The notes below the pieces were generated by a model. It saw only the letters and a list, made by a program, of their open reading frames with translations, ran no database searches and was not told where the DNA came from. DNA of 64,000 nucleotides. Origin: Planctomycetota bacterium (lineage in GTDB: Bacteria > Planctomycetota > Phycisphaerae > Phycisphaerales > SM1A02). Below are positions 1-6,839 of the stretch, piece after piece (positions within the stretch are counted from its first letter, which is position 1; every line of letters starts with the position of its first letter). The stretch spans positions 62,001 through 126,000 of the forward strand of contig QWPW01000001.1 in the NCBI GenBank assembly GCA_003671025.1, written 5' to 3'. A program made the position numbers and the translations under genes.

Positions 1-2
1 AG

Positions 3-209
3 GCGCGCGAAGTGCTCGAGCAGCCGATCTTTGAGCTTCGCGCGTCGTATCTCGCCGAACAGGCCCGTCAGCGCGAACTTCACGGAAGCGCGGGCGCGGC
101 AGCGTTTACAGCGGACGGCCAGCCGGATTTTGATTGCCTCGAGTGCCGCGGGTCGGATTTGTTTGATCCTGCGATCACGGATCCCGCGTACCTGCTTCCT
201 CAAAATTAA
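3..209 (+). CDS. C-terminal fragment of an unrecognised protein (5' end outside window)
   Basis: The reading frame is open from the first bases of the window and ends at a TAA at 207-209, so this is probably the last 68 codons of a gene that begins upstream. The tail contains a Cys-x2-Cys pair (CLEC) and ends in a Tyr-Leu-Leu-Pro-Gln-Asn sequence; no family is recognised. A GTG at position 12 could be taken as a start but has no ribosome binding site, so read-in from outside is more likely. A strong hairpin follows 55 bases downstream. It could also be chance coding potential. Confidence 0.4.
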   Translation, partial: AREVLEQPIFELRASYLAEQARQRELHGSAGAAAFTADGQPDFDCLECRGSDLFDPAITDPAYLLPQN

Positions 210-264
210 TCGCACGCGTTGCTCGCATGCGAGCAATTCTGGCGCTGCAACAGTGCCCACAAAA

Positions 265-300
265 GAACCACGGCCGCGAGATTTCTCGCGGCCGTGGTTC
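265..300. terminator. Perfect 17-bp hairpin between convergent genes
   Basis: Two perfectly complementary 17-base arms (265-281 and 284-300) are separated by two bases. Read on the minus strand the hairpin is followed by four T residues, so it fits an intrinsic terminator for the glmU-prs-rplY-pth-rpsF operon that ends at 388. It could also stop the plus-strand gene ending at 209. Confidence 0.75.
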
Positions 301-318
301 TCATGACGTGTTCATGAT

Positions 319-348
319 GTGCCGACATGTGCCGACATGTGCCGACAT
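319..348. repeat. Three tandem copies of a 10-bp unit (GTGCCGACAT)
   Basis: Three exact head-to-tail copies of GTGCCGACAT lie between the hairpin and the rpsF stop codon. The short perfect repeat suggests replication slippage; no function is evident. Confidence 0.9.
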
Positions 349-387
349 CGTGATCTCACTCGGCGCCTGCGCACCGAAGTGCGTACA

Positions 388-858
388 TCACTCTGCGGCC
401 GTGTCTGAAGCAACTTCGGTGCCCGCAGCGACCGGGGCCAAAACCACGGTGACCACTGCGCCGAGCTCATTCTCTCCGCCGCCTGGCTGCGACTTGCGCA
501 GCGCGGTTTCATCGGCGAGTTGCTGACGACCTTCCATCGCCAACATCTGCTCTGCGGAAACATGATCCGCGCGCGTGATCATCGAGCGAAGAAGTTTTTC
601 GCTGAGACGGCAGTCGCGCTCGATGAGCGTGAGCTTCTGCGCATCGCACTTGAAGTAGGTGAGGAAGTAGACGCCGCGCTTGTTGCCCTTGATGTCGTAG
701 GCGAGGCGACGCTCGTCCCACTTGCAAAGACTGATGACCTCGGCGCCGCCCTTGGAGAGCGTCTCGAGAACGTGATCAGCGGCGGACTGCAGATCGGCCG
801 AGACCGTCTGCGGGAAGAGGAACATGCCTTCGTAGGCGTTGATGCGTGTTTCGGCCAT
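388..858 (-). CDS. rpsF: 30S ribosomal protein S6
   Basis: A 156-residue protein that begins MAETRINAYEGMFLF and shows the S6 ferredoxin-like fold sequence, including the characteristic stretches around KWDERRLAYDIKG and RGVYFLTYF. S6 binds 16S rRNA with S18 in the 30S platform. The ATG at 858 is chosen over the upstream start at 888 because it has a GGAAA sequence just upstream and begins where S6 normally begins. The protein is longer than the usual 95-135 residues because of an acidic, Ala/Val-rich C-terminal tail. It is the last gene of the glmU-prs-rplY-pth-rpsF operon; the usual partners rpsR and rplI are not next to it. Confidence 0.93.
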   Translation of the reverse strand: MAETRINAYEGMFLFPQTVSADLQSAADHVLETLSKGGAEVISLCKWDERRLAYDIKGNKRGVYFLTYFKCDAQKLTLIERDCRLSEKLLRSMITRADHVSAEQMLAMEGRQQLADETALRKSQPGGGENELGAVVTVVLAPVAAGTEVASDTAAE

Positions 859-912
859 TGTTGTTTCCAATCTGAGTGCTGCGAACAATTTCGCAACGAG
901 TGTTGTGTGTGA

Positions 913-1644
913 CTAGTTCAGTTTCTCGCTCTGCGAGTTGGGCGTGTTGCCCGACTCACGAGGCGCAGGCTTTGTGGTTGTTGACTTGACTTGATCGGCC
1001 TTGTTGTCCCGCTCGGGCTTCTTCACTTCGTTTGACGACTTCTTCGCTTCACTTGAGTTGACGTCCGACACCTCAGCGCGCTTGTTGAAACGATTCATGG
1101 CCTCACTGATTCCGCGAGTGATCCAACATTCCGCGGCCTCGGCGGCGAAGCGAATCGCTTCGTCGATGAGCGGTTGTTGATCCTCACGAAATCGTCCCAG
1201 CACATAGTCTCGTTGTGGAATCCGTCCTGGCGCGTCGATGCCGATGCGGCATCGCGCGTAGGTGTTGAGTCCGAGCTTTGCTTCGATGTCTGACAGTCCG
1301 TTGTGGCCGCCGGAACTGCCTTCCATGCGCAATCGAATCGATCCGCAAGGAAGTGCAATGTCGTCGACCATCACCAGCAAGTCGCGCGATGCGTCGAGCT
1401 TGTAAAAGCGCATCGCTTCCGCCACCGAGTTTCCCGCGAGGTTCATGAAGGTCATGGGCTTGAGAAGGAGAACCTTCTCGCCGCCAGACTCGCCTTCGAT
1501 CGCAAGCGCTTGAAATCGCGCCTTCGCCGTTTGCGCACCGTCGCACACACGGCGCGCCAAACGATCGATGCAGTCGAAACCCACGTTGTGGCGGGTTCGC
1601 TGATATTCGATGCCTGGGTTGCCGAGTCCGACGACGATCTTCAT
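913..1644 (-). CDS. pth: Peptidyl-tRNA hydrolase
   Basis: A 243-residue enzyme that releases peptides from prematurely dropped peptidyl-tRNA. It begins KIVVGLGNPG and has catalytic His19 in RHNVGF, the PMTFMNLAG motif, the VMVDDIALP segment and SSGGHNG, all typical of Pth. The core is about 190 residues. The last 50 residues are a Lys/Ser/Glu-rich low-complexity tail that is not part of the family and is probably disordered. It sits between rplY and rpsF on the minus strand, matching the common prs-rplY-pth arrangement. Confidence 0.95.
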   Translation of the reverse strand: MKIVVGLGNPGIEYQRTRHNVGFDCIDRLARRVCDGAQTAKARFQALAIEGESGGEKVLLLKPMTFMNLAGNSVAEAMRFYKLDASRDLLVMVDDIALPCGSIRLRMEGSSGGHNGLSDIEAKLGLNTYARCRIGIDAPGRIPQRDYVLGRFREDQQPLIDEAIRFAAEAAECWITRGISEAMNRFNKRAEVSDVNSSEAKKSSNEVKKPERDNKADQVKSTTTKPAPRESGNTPNSQSEKLN

Positions 1645-1709
1645 GGTGACTTCGAGTGAAACTATGTCTTTGAACAGGTGATGAAAGCGCGAGCAGTGCA
1701 GTTGGGCAA

Positions 1710-2354
1710 TTACTTCTTGTCGTCTTCCTTCTTCGCGGGAGCAGCAGCAGCAGGAGCGGCAGCAGCAGCAGCAGGTGCAGCAGCTTCGCCCGCAGCTTCT
1801 TCCTTGACGACTTCGACGCGCACGATGATCGCGTGTGGATCGCCTGCGAGCGTGACACCGGTTGGGAGTTTGAGATCCGCAGCGGTGAAGGTGTCGTTGT
1901 GCATCGCGGTGAGATCGATGCGGATGTGCTCAGGAATATCACGCACCTTGCAGCTCACCTGAATGTCGTTGAGTTCGTTGACGATCACGACGCCCGACTT
2001 CTTCGCAGCGTCCGGCGCTCCGTAGAACTCGAAGGAGACGGCCACGGTCACCACTTCGTCGAGATTGACGCGGGTGAGATCCATGTGAATGACGTTGTCG
2101 CCGAGGAATCCGAACTGGAGATCCTTGACCAGAACGGTCTCGGTGCTCGCGCCGTCGATGGCGAGGTTGATCACGTGCAGACCCTTCTTGAGGGCGCTGA
2201 TGGTGATCTTCTCGTCAACGTGCACGGCGAGCGGCGTGGAGCCGTGACCGTAGATGACGGCGGGAAGACGACCCGCAGTGCGCAGTCGCTTGGAATAGCG
2301 GCTGCCGAGGCGGTCGCGCGTTTGCGCTTGGATGGTGGGAACTTCTTTAGACAT
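1710..2354 (-). CDS. rplY: 50S ribosomal protein L25 (general stress protein Ctc type)
   Basis: A 214-residue long-form L25 (TL5/Ctc) that binds 5S rRNA. The N-terminal domain includes GSRYSKRLRTAGRLPAVIYG, and the C-terminal beta-barrel domain continues to an Ala/Pro-rich, Lys/Asp-ended tail encoded by a repetitive GCA/GCC tract near 1735-1790. The ATG at 2354 (MSKEVPTIQ) is preceded by GGAGT and is preferred over the longer frame that opens at 2468. It lies between prs and pth. Confidence 0.93.
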   Translation of the reverse strand: MSKEVPTIQAQTRDRLGSRYSKRLRTAGRLPAVIYGHGSTPLAVHVDEKITISALKKGLHVINLAIDGASTETVLVKDLQFGFLGDNVIHMDLTRVNLDEVVTVAVSFEFYGAPDAAKKSGVVIVNELNDIQVSCKVRDIPEHIRIDLTAMHNDTFTAADLKLPTGVTLAGDPHAIIVRVEVVKEEAAGEAAAPAAAAAAPAAAAPAKKEDDKK

Positions 2355-2532
2355 AGTGTTTACTCCGATGTTGAAACTGGTTTGAAACCGGTGTTGATGA
2401 GACGAAGAAAGGTGCGCGTTGGTGCCGAAATTCTGTCGTGAAGGCGATTGCGAAATTGACTTCGACAACTAGATTTCTGTGCCACGCGCGAGAAGACGAA
2501 ACGATTGGACGTTGTGTGAGTGAGTCGGTGTG

Positions 2533-3516
2533 TCAGCGCTTCGCTCCTGCGCCGTGGCGGAAGAGTGCGGAGATGGATTGATCGTGATGAATGCGGTGAA
2601 TCGCTTCGCCAATCAGCGTGGCAACGCTGAGGACAACGAGTTTGGACTCGAGCGGCTTGGTGCGCGCTCCGCAAGGAATCGTGTCGGCAACGACGACTTT
2701 CGAAACGGGACTGTCAAGCAGTCGCTGCATCGCAAGACCGACCAACACCGGATGCGTGCATGCCGCAATGACATCGGTCGCGCCGCGCTCGACGACAAGC
2801 TTCGCCGCTTCGCACACAGTGCCCGCCGTCGAAATCATGTCGTCGAAGAGGAGCACAGTGCGGCCCTCAACTTCGCCGATCAAGTTCTTCACCACGACTT
2901 TGGATCCCGATTGGCGACGCTTATCGATGATGGCCAGATCGCACTGCAACACGTTGGCAAACATGTTGGCGACCTTGACGTTGCCCACATCAGGCGAGAC
3001 CACCACGATGTCGCCCAAGGTGGGACGAATTTGCAAGAAGTAGTCCGCGAGCACTGGAGCCGCGCTGAGGTGATCGACGGGAATGTCGAAGAAACCCTGG
3101 ATTTGCGCGGCGTGGAGATCCATGCACAACACGCGGTCCACACCCGCAGCCACGATGAGATTCGCGACGAGCTTTGCAGTGATGGGCACGCGTCCTTCGT
3201 CTTTGCGATCTTGTCGTGCGTAGCCGTAATAGGGGATCACCGCAGTGATGCGCTTGGCACTCGCGCGACGAAGGCAATCGATGAAGACCAAGAGCTCCAT
3301 CAAGTTGTCGTTCACCGGTTCGCATGTCGAGAGCACAACGTAGACATCGCGACCGCGCACATCCTCATCGACCTTGACCATGGTCTCGCCGTCGGGAAAG
3401 CGCACGACCGCGCCGAGTCCTTGAGGAAGACCAAGGTGCGCGCAGATTCCCGCGGCGAGTTCTCGCGTGCTCGAACCAGCGAAGATTTTCAGATTGTCGC
3501 GATCGCTCGAGCTCAT
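2533..3516 (-). CDS. prs: Ribose-phosphate pyrophosphokinase (PRPP synthetase)
   Basis: A 327-residue class I PRPP synthetase that makes PRPP from ribose 5-phosphate and ATP. It shows FAGSSTRELA near the N-terminus, the flexible-loop segment YGYARQDRK, the CMDLHAAQIQGFFDIP signature, and the PRPP-binding loop DDMISTAGT. The length is normal for the family. Its ATG overlaps the glmU stop by the 4-base ATGA sequence, so translation is probably coupled. Confidence 0.96.
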   Translation of the reverse strand: MSSSDRDNLKIFAGSSTRELAAGICAHLGLPQGLGAVVRFPDGETMVKVDEDVRGRDVYVVLSTCEPVNDNLMELLVFIDCLRRASAKRITAVIPYYGYARQDRKDEGRVPITAKLVANLIVAAGVDRVLCMDLHAAQIQGFFDIPVDHLSAAPVLADYFLQIRPTLGDIVVVSPDVGNVKVANMFANVLQCDLAIIDKRRQSGSKVVVKNLIGEVEGRTVLLFDDMISTAGTVCEAAKLVVERGATDVIAACTHPVLVGLAMQRLLDSPVSKVVVADTIPCGARTKPLESKLVVLSVATLIGEAIHRIHHDQSISALFRHGAGAKR

Positions 3517-4313
3517 GGTGTGACTCCTGCGTGGCGTGCGCAGAGAATCGCATCGACCTCCGCGAGTTGAATCAAGTCGTTGATGGAGAGGACATCTTGC
3601 GGAGGCACTGCGTCCACTGCCGCGACGGTGCGTCCTGATTCACGCAGAAGACCGAAGACATCAGTGATGTAGTACTCGCCGCTGGCGTTGCTGTTGCCCA
3701 CGCGCGCGAGCGCATCGAAGAGATCATCAGCGCGGAAGCAGTAGTAGCTGGGATTGATTTCGCGAATGGCGCGTTGCGCTTCGCTCGCGTCTTTGTGCTC
3801 GACGATGCACGCGAGTTTTCCTGCGGCGTCACGCACAATGCGACCGTATCCCTTGGGCTCATCGATCACGCTGGTCGCGAGTGTTCCTGCGGCCCGCTCG
3901 CGGCGATGAAGCGCGAGCAGCGTGTGCAAAGTTTCAGGGCGGATGAGCGGTCCGTCGCCACACAAGACGAAGACGTCACTCGTCGCGGCAACCGCGGCGA
4001 GATTTTCTTTCGCCATCGCGACGGCGTGACCGGTTCCGAGTTGCGATTCTTGCACCGCGAATTCGACATCACGCGCGTCAGCGAATTCGCGACGGAGAAG
4101 TTCGGCGCCGTGACCGATGACGAGAACGATCTTGCTCGCACCCGCCGCGCGCGCGGCATCAACGACCCAATTCACCATCGCGCGACCCATCACCTTATGC
4201 ATGACCTTGGGGAGGTCCGATTGCATGCGCGAGCCTTTTCCTGCAGCGAGGATGACGGCGACGAGACCGCGAGCGGCGTCGTGATTGGTGTGCGAAATCG
4301 TTTCGTTGGTCAT
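3513..4313 (-). CDS. glmU: GlmU-type UDP-GlcNAc pyrophosphorylase, uridylyltransferase domain only
   Basis: A 266-residue nucleotidyltransferase with the signature VILAAGKGSRM, PKVMHKVMGR, QLGTGHAV, CGDGPLI and GEYYITDVF, all matching the N-terminal domain of GlmU. It would form UDP-GlcNAc from GlcNAc-1-phosphate and UTP. The left-handed beta-helix acetyltransferase domain found in standard GlmU (about 450 residues) is absent. The frame ends cleanly and overlaps prs by ATGA, so this is not an obvious frameshift. The acetyltransferase step must come from another gene, or the substrate is different. It is the first protein gene of the operon, downstream of tRNA-Gln. Confidence 0.85.
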   Translation of the reverse strand: MTNETISHTNHDAARGLVAVILAAGKGSRMQSDLPKVMHKVMGRAMVNWVVDAARAAGASKIVLVIGHGAELLRREFADARDVEFAVQESQLGTGHAVAMAKENLAAVAATSDVFVLCGDGPLIRPETLHTLLALHRRERAAGTLATSVIDEPKGYGRIVRDAAGKLACIVEHKDASEAQRAIREINPSYYCFRADDLFDALARVGNSNASGEYYITDVFGLLRESGRTVAAVDAVPPQDVLSINDLIQLAEVDAILCARHAGVTP

Positions 4314-4474
4314 CTGCGCACGTGCGTGCTGCAGAGAAATCAGAGAGGCGGATCCCGCACAGTTGGGGTGGTTGATTGATGAGGTGCGCGCTTGAGGCGT
4401 TTCGAGTTTCGAAACTCATCGCGCACTGCAGTCACAACCACGAATCAAGACAAGTCACACCAACGAATCAAGAA

Positions 4475-4545
4475 CTGGCCCGCTTGGATTCGAACCAAGA
4501 CTAAGTGGATCAAAACCACTTGTGCTACCTTTACACCACGGGCCA
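4475..4545 (-). tRNA. tRNA-Gln (anticodon TTG)
   Basis: On the minus strand the sequence folds as a cloverleaf. The 7-bp acceptor pairs TGGCCCG with CGGGCCA, and a short D-arm follows. The anticodon stem AGTGG/CCACT encloses the loop TTTTGAT with anticodon TTG at 4513-4511, then a TAGT variable loop and a CTTGG/CCAAG T-arm with TTCGAAT. The U1-A72 pair is typical of tRNA-Gln. CCA is not encoded after discriminator G at 4475. It is read towards glmU, 160 bases away. Confidence 0.93.
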
Positions 4546-4879
4546 AAGTCGTTTGCAGTGCGGGAGGAATGTCGGCGTTTTGCGCCCCGTTTGTTCATTC
4601 GGGATGCCACGCCTCACGCCTGACTCACTGCTGGAAATTGTTGGCCTGTCGCGCAGTTCTGAATTCGCGTCTGACTTTCGTCTGACTCGCGCGGCTCATG
4701 CATGATCAGAATTCCGATCACGCATCAACGGCGGCTGCCTGTCGCTCAATCAACTGCTGATCAAAACCGTGAAGTCGTGATCAGTTCGGGATCATCTGAA
4801 ATCTTCTGCGGACGCTTCCTCGGTATGGCCTTCGCGCGTGAGCGTGAAGACGGTTGGACACTCGACGCCGCGCGCGCCA
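4546..4879. other. Non-coding stretch, nothing recognised
   Basis: About 330 bases upstream of the tRNA gene. Only short, mutually contradictory open frames occur here, none with a recognisable protein or a ribosome binding site. It presumably holds the promoter for tRNA-Gln and the glmU operon on the minus strand, but no convincing -35/-10 pair was found. Confidence 0.5.
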
Positions 4880-5075
4880 ACGTGGCGAACGCGTCCGCGG
4901 CGAGGTCCTCGACACATGCTCAAGGCATGAGTCCCGAGGGATCCTGCTCGCGGCCTAAGTCCGTCGTTCGCGCACCGCGCGAGGACGAGACTTTTCCTCT
5001 CAGGCTGGGGCACCGGCAGAGGCCGCATTGGTGCTCCATGCGAGGCCTGCATTGACGCAGTCCTCGACGGCCCAT
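4880..5075. ncRNA. Candidate structured RNA (family and strand not determined)
   Basis: The stretch is rich in compensable stems. A 14-bp hairpin with two bulges runs over 4959-4991 with an ACC loop, an 8-bp stem pairs 5007-5014 with 5030-5037, and a 9-bp stem pairs 5041-5050 with 5057-5066. A short CATG/CATG stem lies at 4915-4929. This density of stems and the lack of coding potential suggest a structured RNA. I compared it by eye with RNase P RNA, tmRNA, SRP RNA, 6S RNA and the TPP riboswitch and could not match any. Strand is open because hairpins read both ways. Confidence 0.35.
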
Positions 5076-5129
5076 CGTTAGAGGGTCGGACAATGTAACG
5101 AGGCACGCGGTGAAGTCAATGCGCTCGGC

Positions 5130-5400
5130 GGTGTGCGCGACGAGGAGCCGATGTGCCAGGCACTTTCAGATGCCGACGAGGAGCCAATGTGCCAGGCACT
5201 TTCAGATGCCGAGTGGCGGCCGAGTGGCCAGGCACATTTTGGGCTTCAAGACGACGAGCCAATGTGCCAGGCACTTTCACTAGGAGCCAAAGGAGCCAAT
5301 GTGCCAGGCACTTTCAGATGCCGAGTGGCCAGGCACATTTTGAGCTTCACGACGATGCCCGATGCCGAGTGGACAGGCACATTTTGAACTTCACCACAGT
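5130..5400. repeat. Irregular array of GTGCCAGGCAC / GTGGCCAGGCAC repeats
   Basis: The 11-base near-palindrome GTGCCAGGCAC occurs at 5153, 5189, 5264 and 5300, usually followed by TTTCAGATGCCGA. Variants GTGGCCAGGCAC (5225, 5325) and GTGGACAGGCAC (5370) are followed by ATTTTG and a CTTCA motif. The two subtypes partly alternate. The sequence resembles REP-type palindromes, but no REP-associated transposase gene lies in the window. Confidence 0.85.
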
Positions 5401-5524
5401 GACACGCCGGTTGGACGGTGACTGCGGTTCTCCGAATTGGAACATCGTAACTATTGCTTGAATCCAGACTTCTGATCATGGATGCCAAATGGATAGGCAC
5501 CCTTTGAGCGTCAACACAATGCCG

Positions 5525-5705
5525 AGTGGCCAGGCACATTCACGCCAACGTGCCAGGCACATTCACGCCAACGTGCCAGGCACATTCACGCCAACGTGCC
5601 AGGCACATTCACGCCAACGTGCCAGGCACTTTCACGCCAACGTGCCAGGCACTTTCACGCCAACGTGCCAGGCACATTCACGCCAACGTGCCAGGCACTT
5701 TCACC
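5525..5705. repeat. Tandem array of a 23-bp unit containing GTGCCAGGCAC
   Basis: Seven copies of GTGCCAGGCAC start at 5550, 5573, 5596, 5619, 5642, 5665 and 5688, exactly 23 bases apart. They are joined by the 12-base linker (A/T)TTCACGCCAAC, and a diverged copy (GTGGCCAGGCAC) precedes them at 5525. Copies differ only at one A/T position after the core. The array ends about 58 bases before the alcohol dehydrogenase start. The linkers are identical, so this is not a CRISPR. Confidence 0.95.
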
Positions 5706-5762
5706 GCGCCGACCTCCGTGCATCGCAGACGCTAAATCGCTTTGGCCGCCTATCCTCGGCAA

Positions 5763-6764
5763 ATGCCGACCAAGTTCCGCGCCTATGCCGCCCGCACTTC
5801 CAAAGCCCCGCTTGAAGCGTTCGAGTACGAACCAGCTCCGCTTGGCGATCATGACATCGAACTGGCCATCACTCACTGCGGCATTTGCCACAGCGACGTG
5901 CACCTCGTCGACAACGATTGGGGAATCTCGAGCTATCCGCTGGTGCCTGGCCACGAGGTCGTGGGCCGCGTCGCCGCGCGCGGGAAACACGTGACGAATC
6001 TCGCCGTCGATGACATCGTGGGCGTGGGCTGGACGCGCAGCACGTGCCGTCACTGCGCCGAGTGTTTGCGCGGGAACGAGAGTCTCTGCCTCACCAACCA
6101 AGCGACGTGCGTGGGAAACTTCGGCGGGTTCGCTGATCGCATGCGTCTTCCCGGCGATTGGGCGTTCAAGATTCCCGCGAACCTCGATCCCGCGTCGGTC
6201 GCGCCCATGCTGTGCGGTGGCGTCGCGCTCTACGGTGGGTTTCGCGCCGCGGAGCTCCATCCGTCGATGCGCGTTGGCGTCATCGGGCTCGGTGGACTGG
6301 GACACATGGGTGTCAAGTTCGCGCGCGCGATGGGCTGCGAGGTGACCGTGTTCAGCCAGTCGCCAGACAAAAAGGCGGACGCGCTCGCGATGGGCGCGCA
6401 CTACTTCGTCGCGCCCGGTTGCGCCACGGCGCCGCTCAACCACTTCGACATCATCGCGAGCACAGTCTCGGTCGACCTCAACTGGGGCGACTACGTGAAC
6501 ATGCTGCGGCCTACGGGCAAACTGCTCATGCTCGCCGCTGCGGGAAAGCCGTTGAATGTGTCGGCGATGCCGCTCATCATCGGGCGCAAAACGGTCATGG
6601 GAAGTTGCACTGGCGGCCGCTGGGTGATCAACGAGATGCTCGAGTTTGCCGCGCGCCACAGCATCGGCGCGCAGGTCGAGCGCTTCTCGTTCACCGATGC
6701 GAACAAAGCACTCGACTGGGTGCGCCAAGGCAAGCCGCGGTATCGCGCGGTGCTGCAGGCGTGA
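5763..6764 (+). CDS. Zinc-dependent NAD(P) alcohol dehydrogenase (YahK/cinnamyl-alcohol type)
   Basis: A 333-residue medium-chain dehydrogenase. It has the catalytic-zinc segment CGICHSDVH, the PGHEVVG motif, the structural-zinc cysteines in CRHCAECLRGNESLC, and the Rossmann motif GLGGLGHMG. These place it with the broad-substrate NADPH-dependent aldehyde reductases such as YahK and Adh of the CAD family. The ATG at 5763 is preferred to the ORF opening at 5742 because the family begins with the FRAYA-type strand right after this Met. No clear ribosome binding site is seen. An aldehyde dehydrogenase follows on the same strand 75 bases later. Confidence 0.93.
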   Translation: MPTKFRAYAARTSKAPLEAFEYEPAPLGDHDIELAITHCGICHSDVHLVDNDWGISSYPLVPGHEVVGRVAARGKHVTNLAVDDIVGVGWTRSTCRHCAECLRGNESLCLTNQATCVGNFGGFADRMRLPGDWAFKIPANLDPASVAPMLCGGVALYGGFRAAELHPSMRVGVIGLGGLGHMGVKFARAMGCEVTVFSQSPDKKADALAMGAHYFVAPGCATAPLNHFDIIASTVSVDLNWGDYVNMLRPTGKLLMLAAAGKPLNVSAMPLIIGRKTVMGSCTGGRWVINEMLEFAARHSIGAQVERFSFTDANKALDWVRQGKPRYRAVLQA

Positions 6765-6839
6765 GCACTCTTGGCGGTCGTTGACGCGCGCGCGCCGACG
6801 TCGAAATCATCTCGCGCAAGCGCTTGGTAGCCTCTTCGC

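Noticed and set aside
2530-3570. 346-residue plus-strand frame opposite prs
   Set aside because: It lies wholly over the clear prs gene and has no recognisable protein sequence.
4880-5075. TPP riboswitch or RNase P RNA on the minus strand (GGTGCCCCAGCCTGAGAG, GAGAGGAAAAGTC)
   Set aside because: Only short parts resemble the consensus; the second half of each RNA (the TPP ACCTGA/GGATAATGCC part, and the RNase P ACAGAA and P4 partner) is missing.
5525-5705. Possible CRISPR array
   Set aside because: The unit is 23 bp with identical linkers; CRISPR needs 24-40 bp repeats with variable spacers, and no cas gene is near.
5489-5815. Repetitive peptides (ARHIHANVPGTF-type) encoded through the 23-bp array
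   Set aside because: These frames exist only because 23-bp units and related repeats are translated; no start signal and no biological composition.
5655-6728. 357-residue minus-strand frame covering the alcohol dehydrogenase and part of the repeat array
   Set aside because: The opposite strand encodes a dehydrogenase with all motifs; the minus frame is a shadow and its C-terminus reads repeat DNA.
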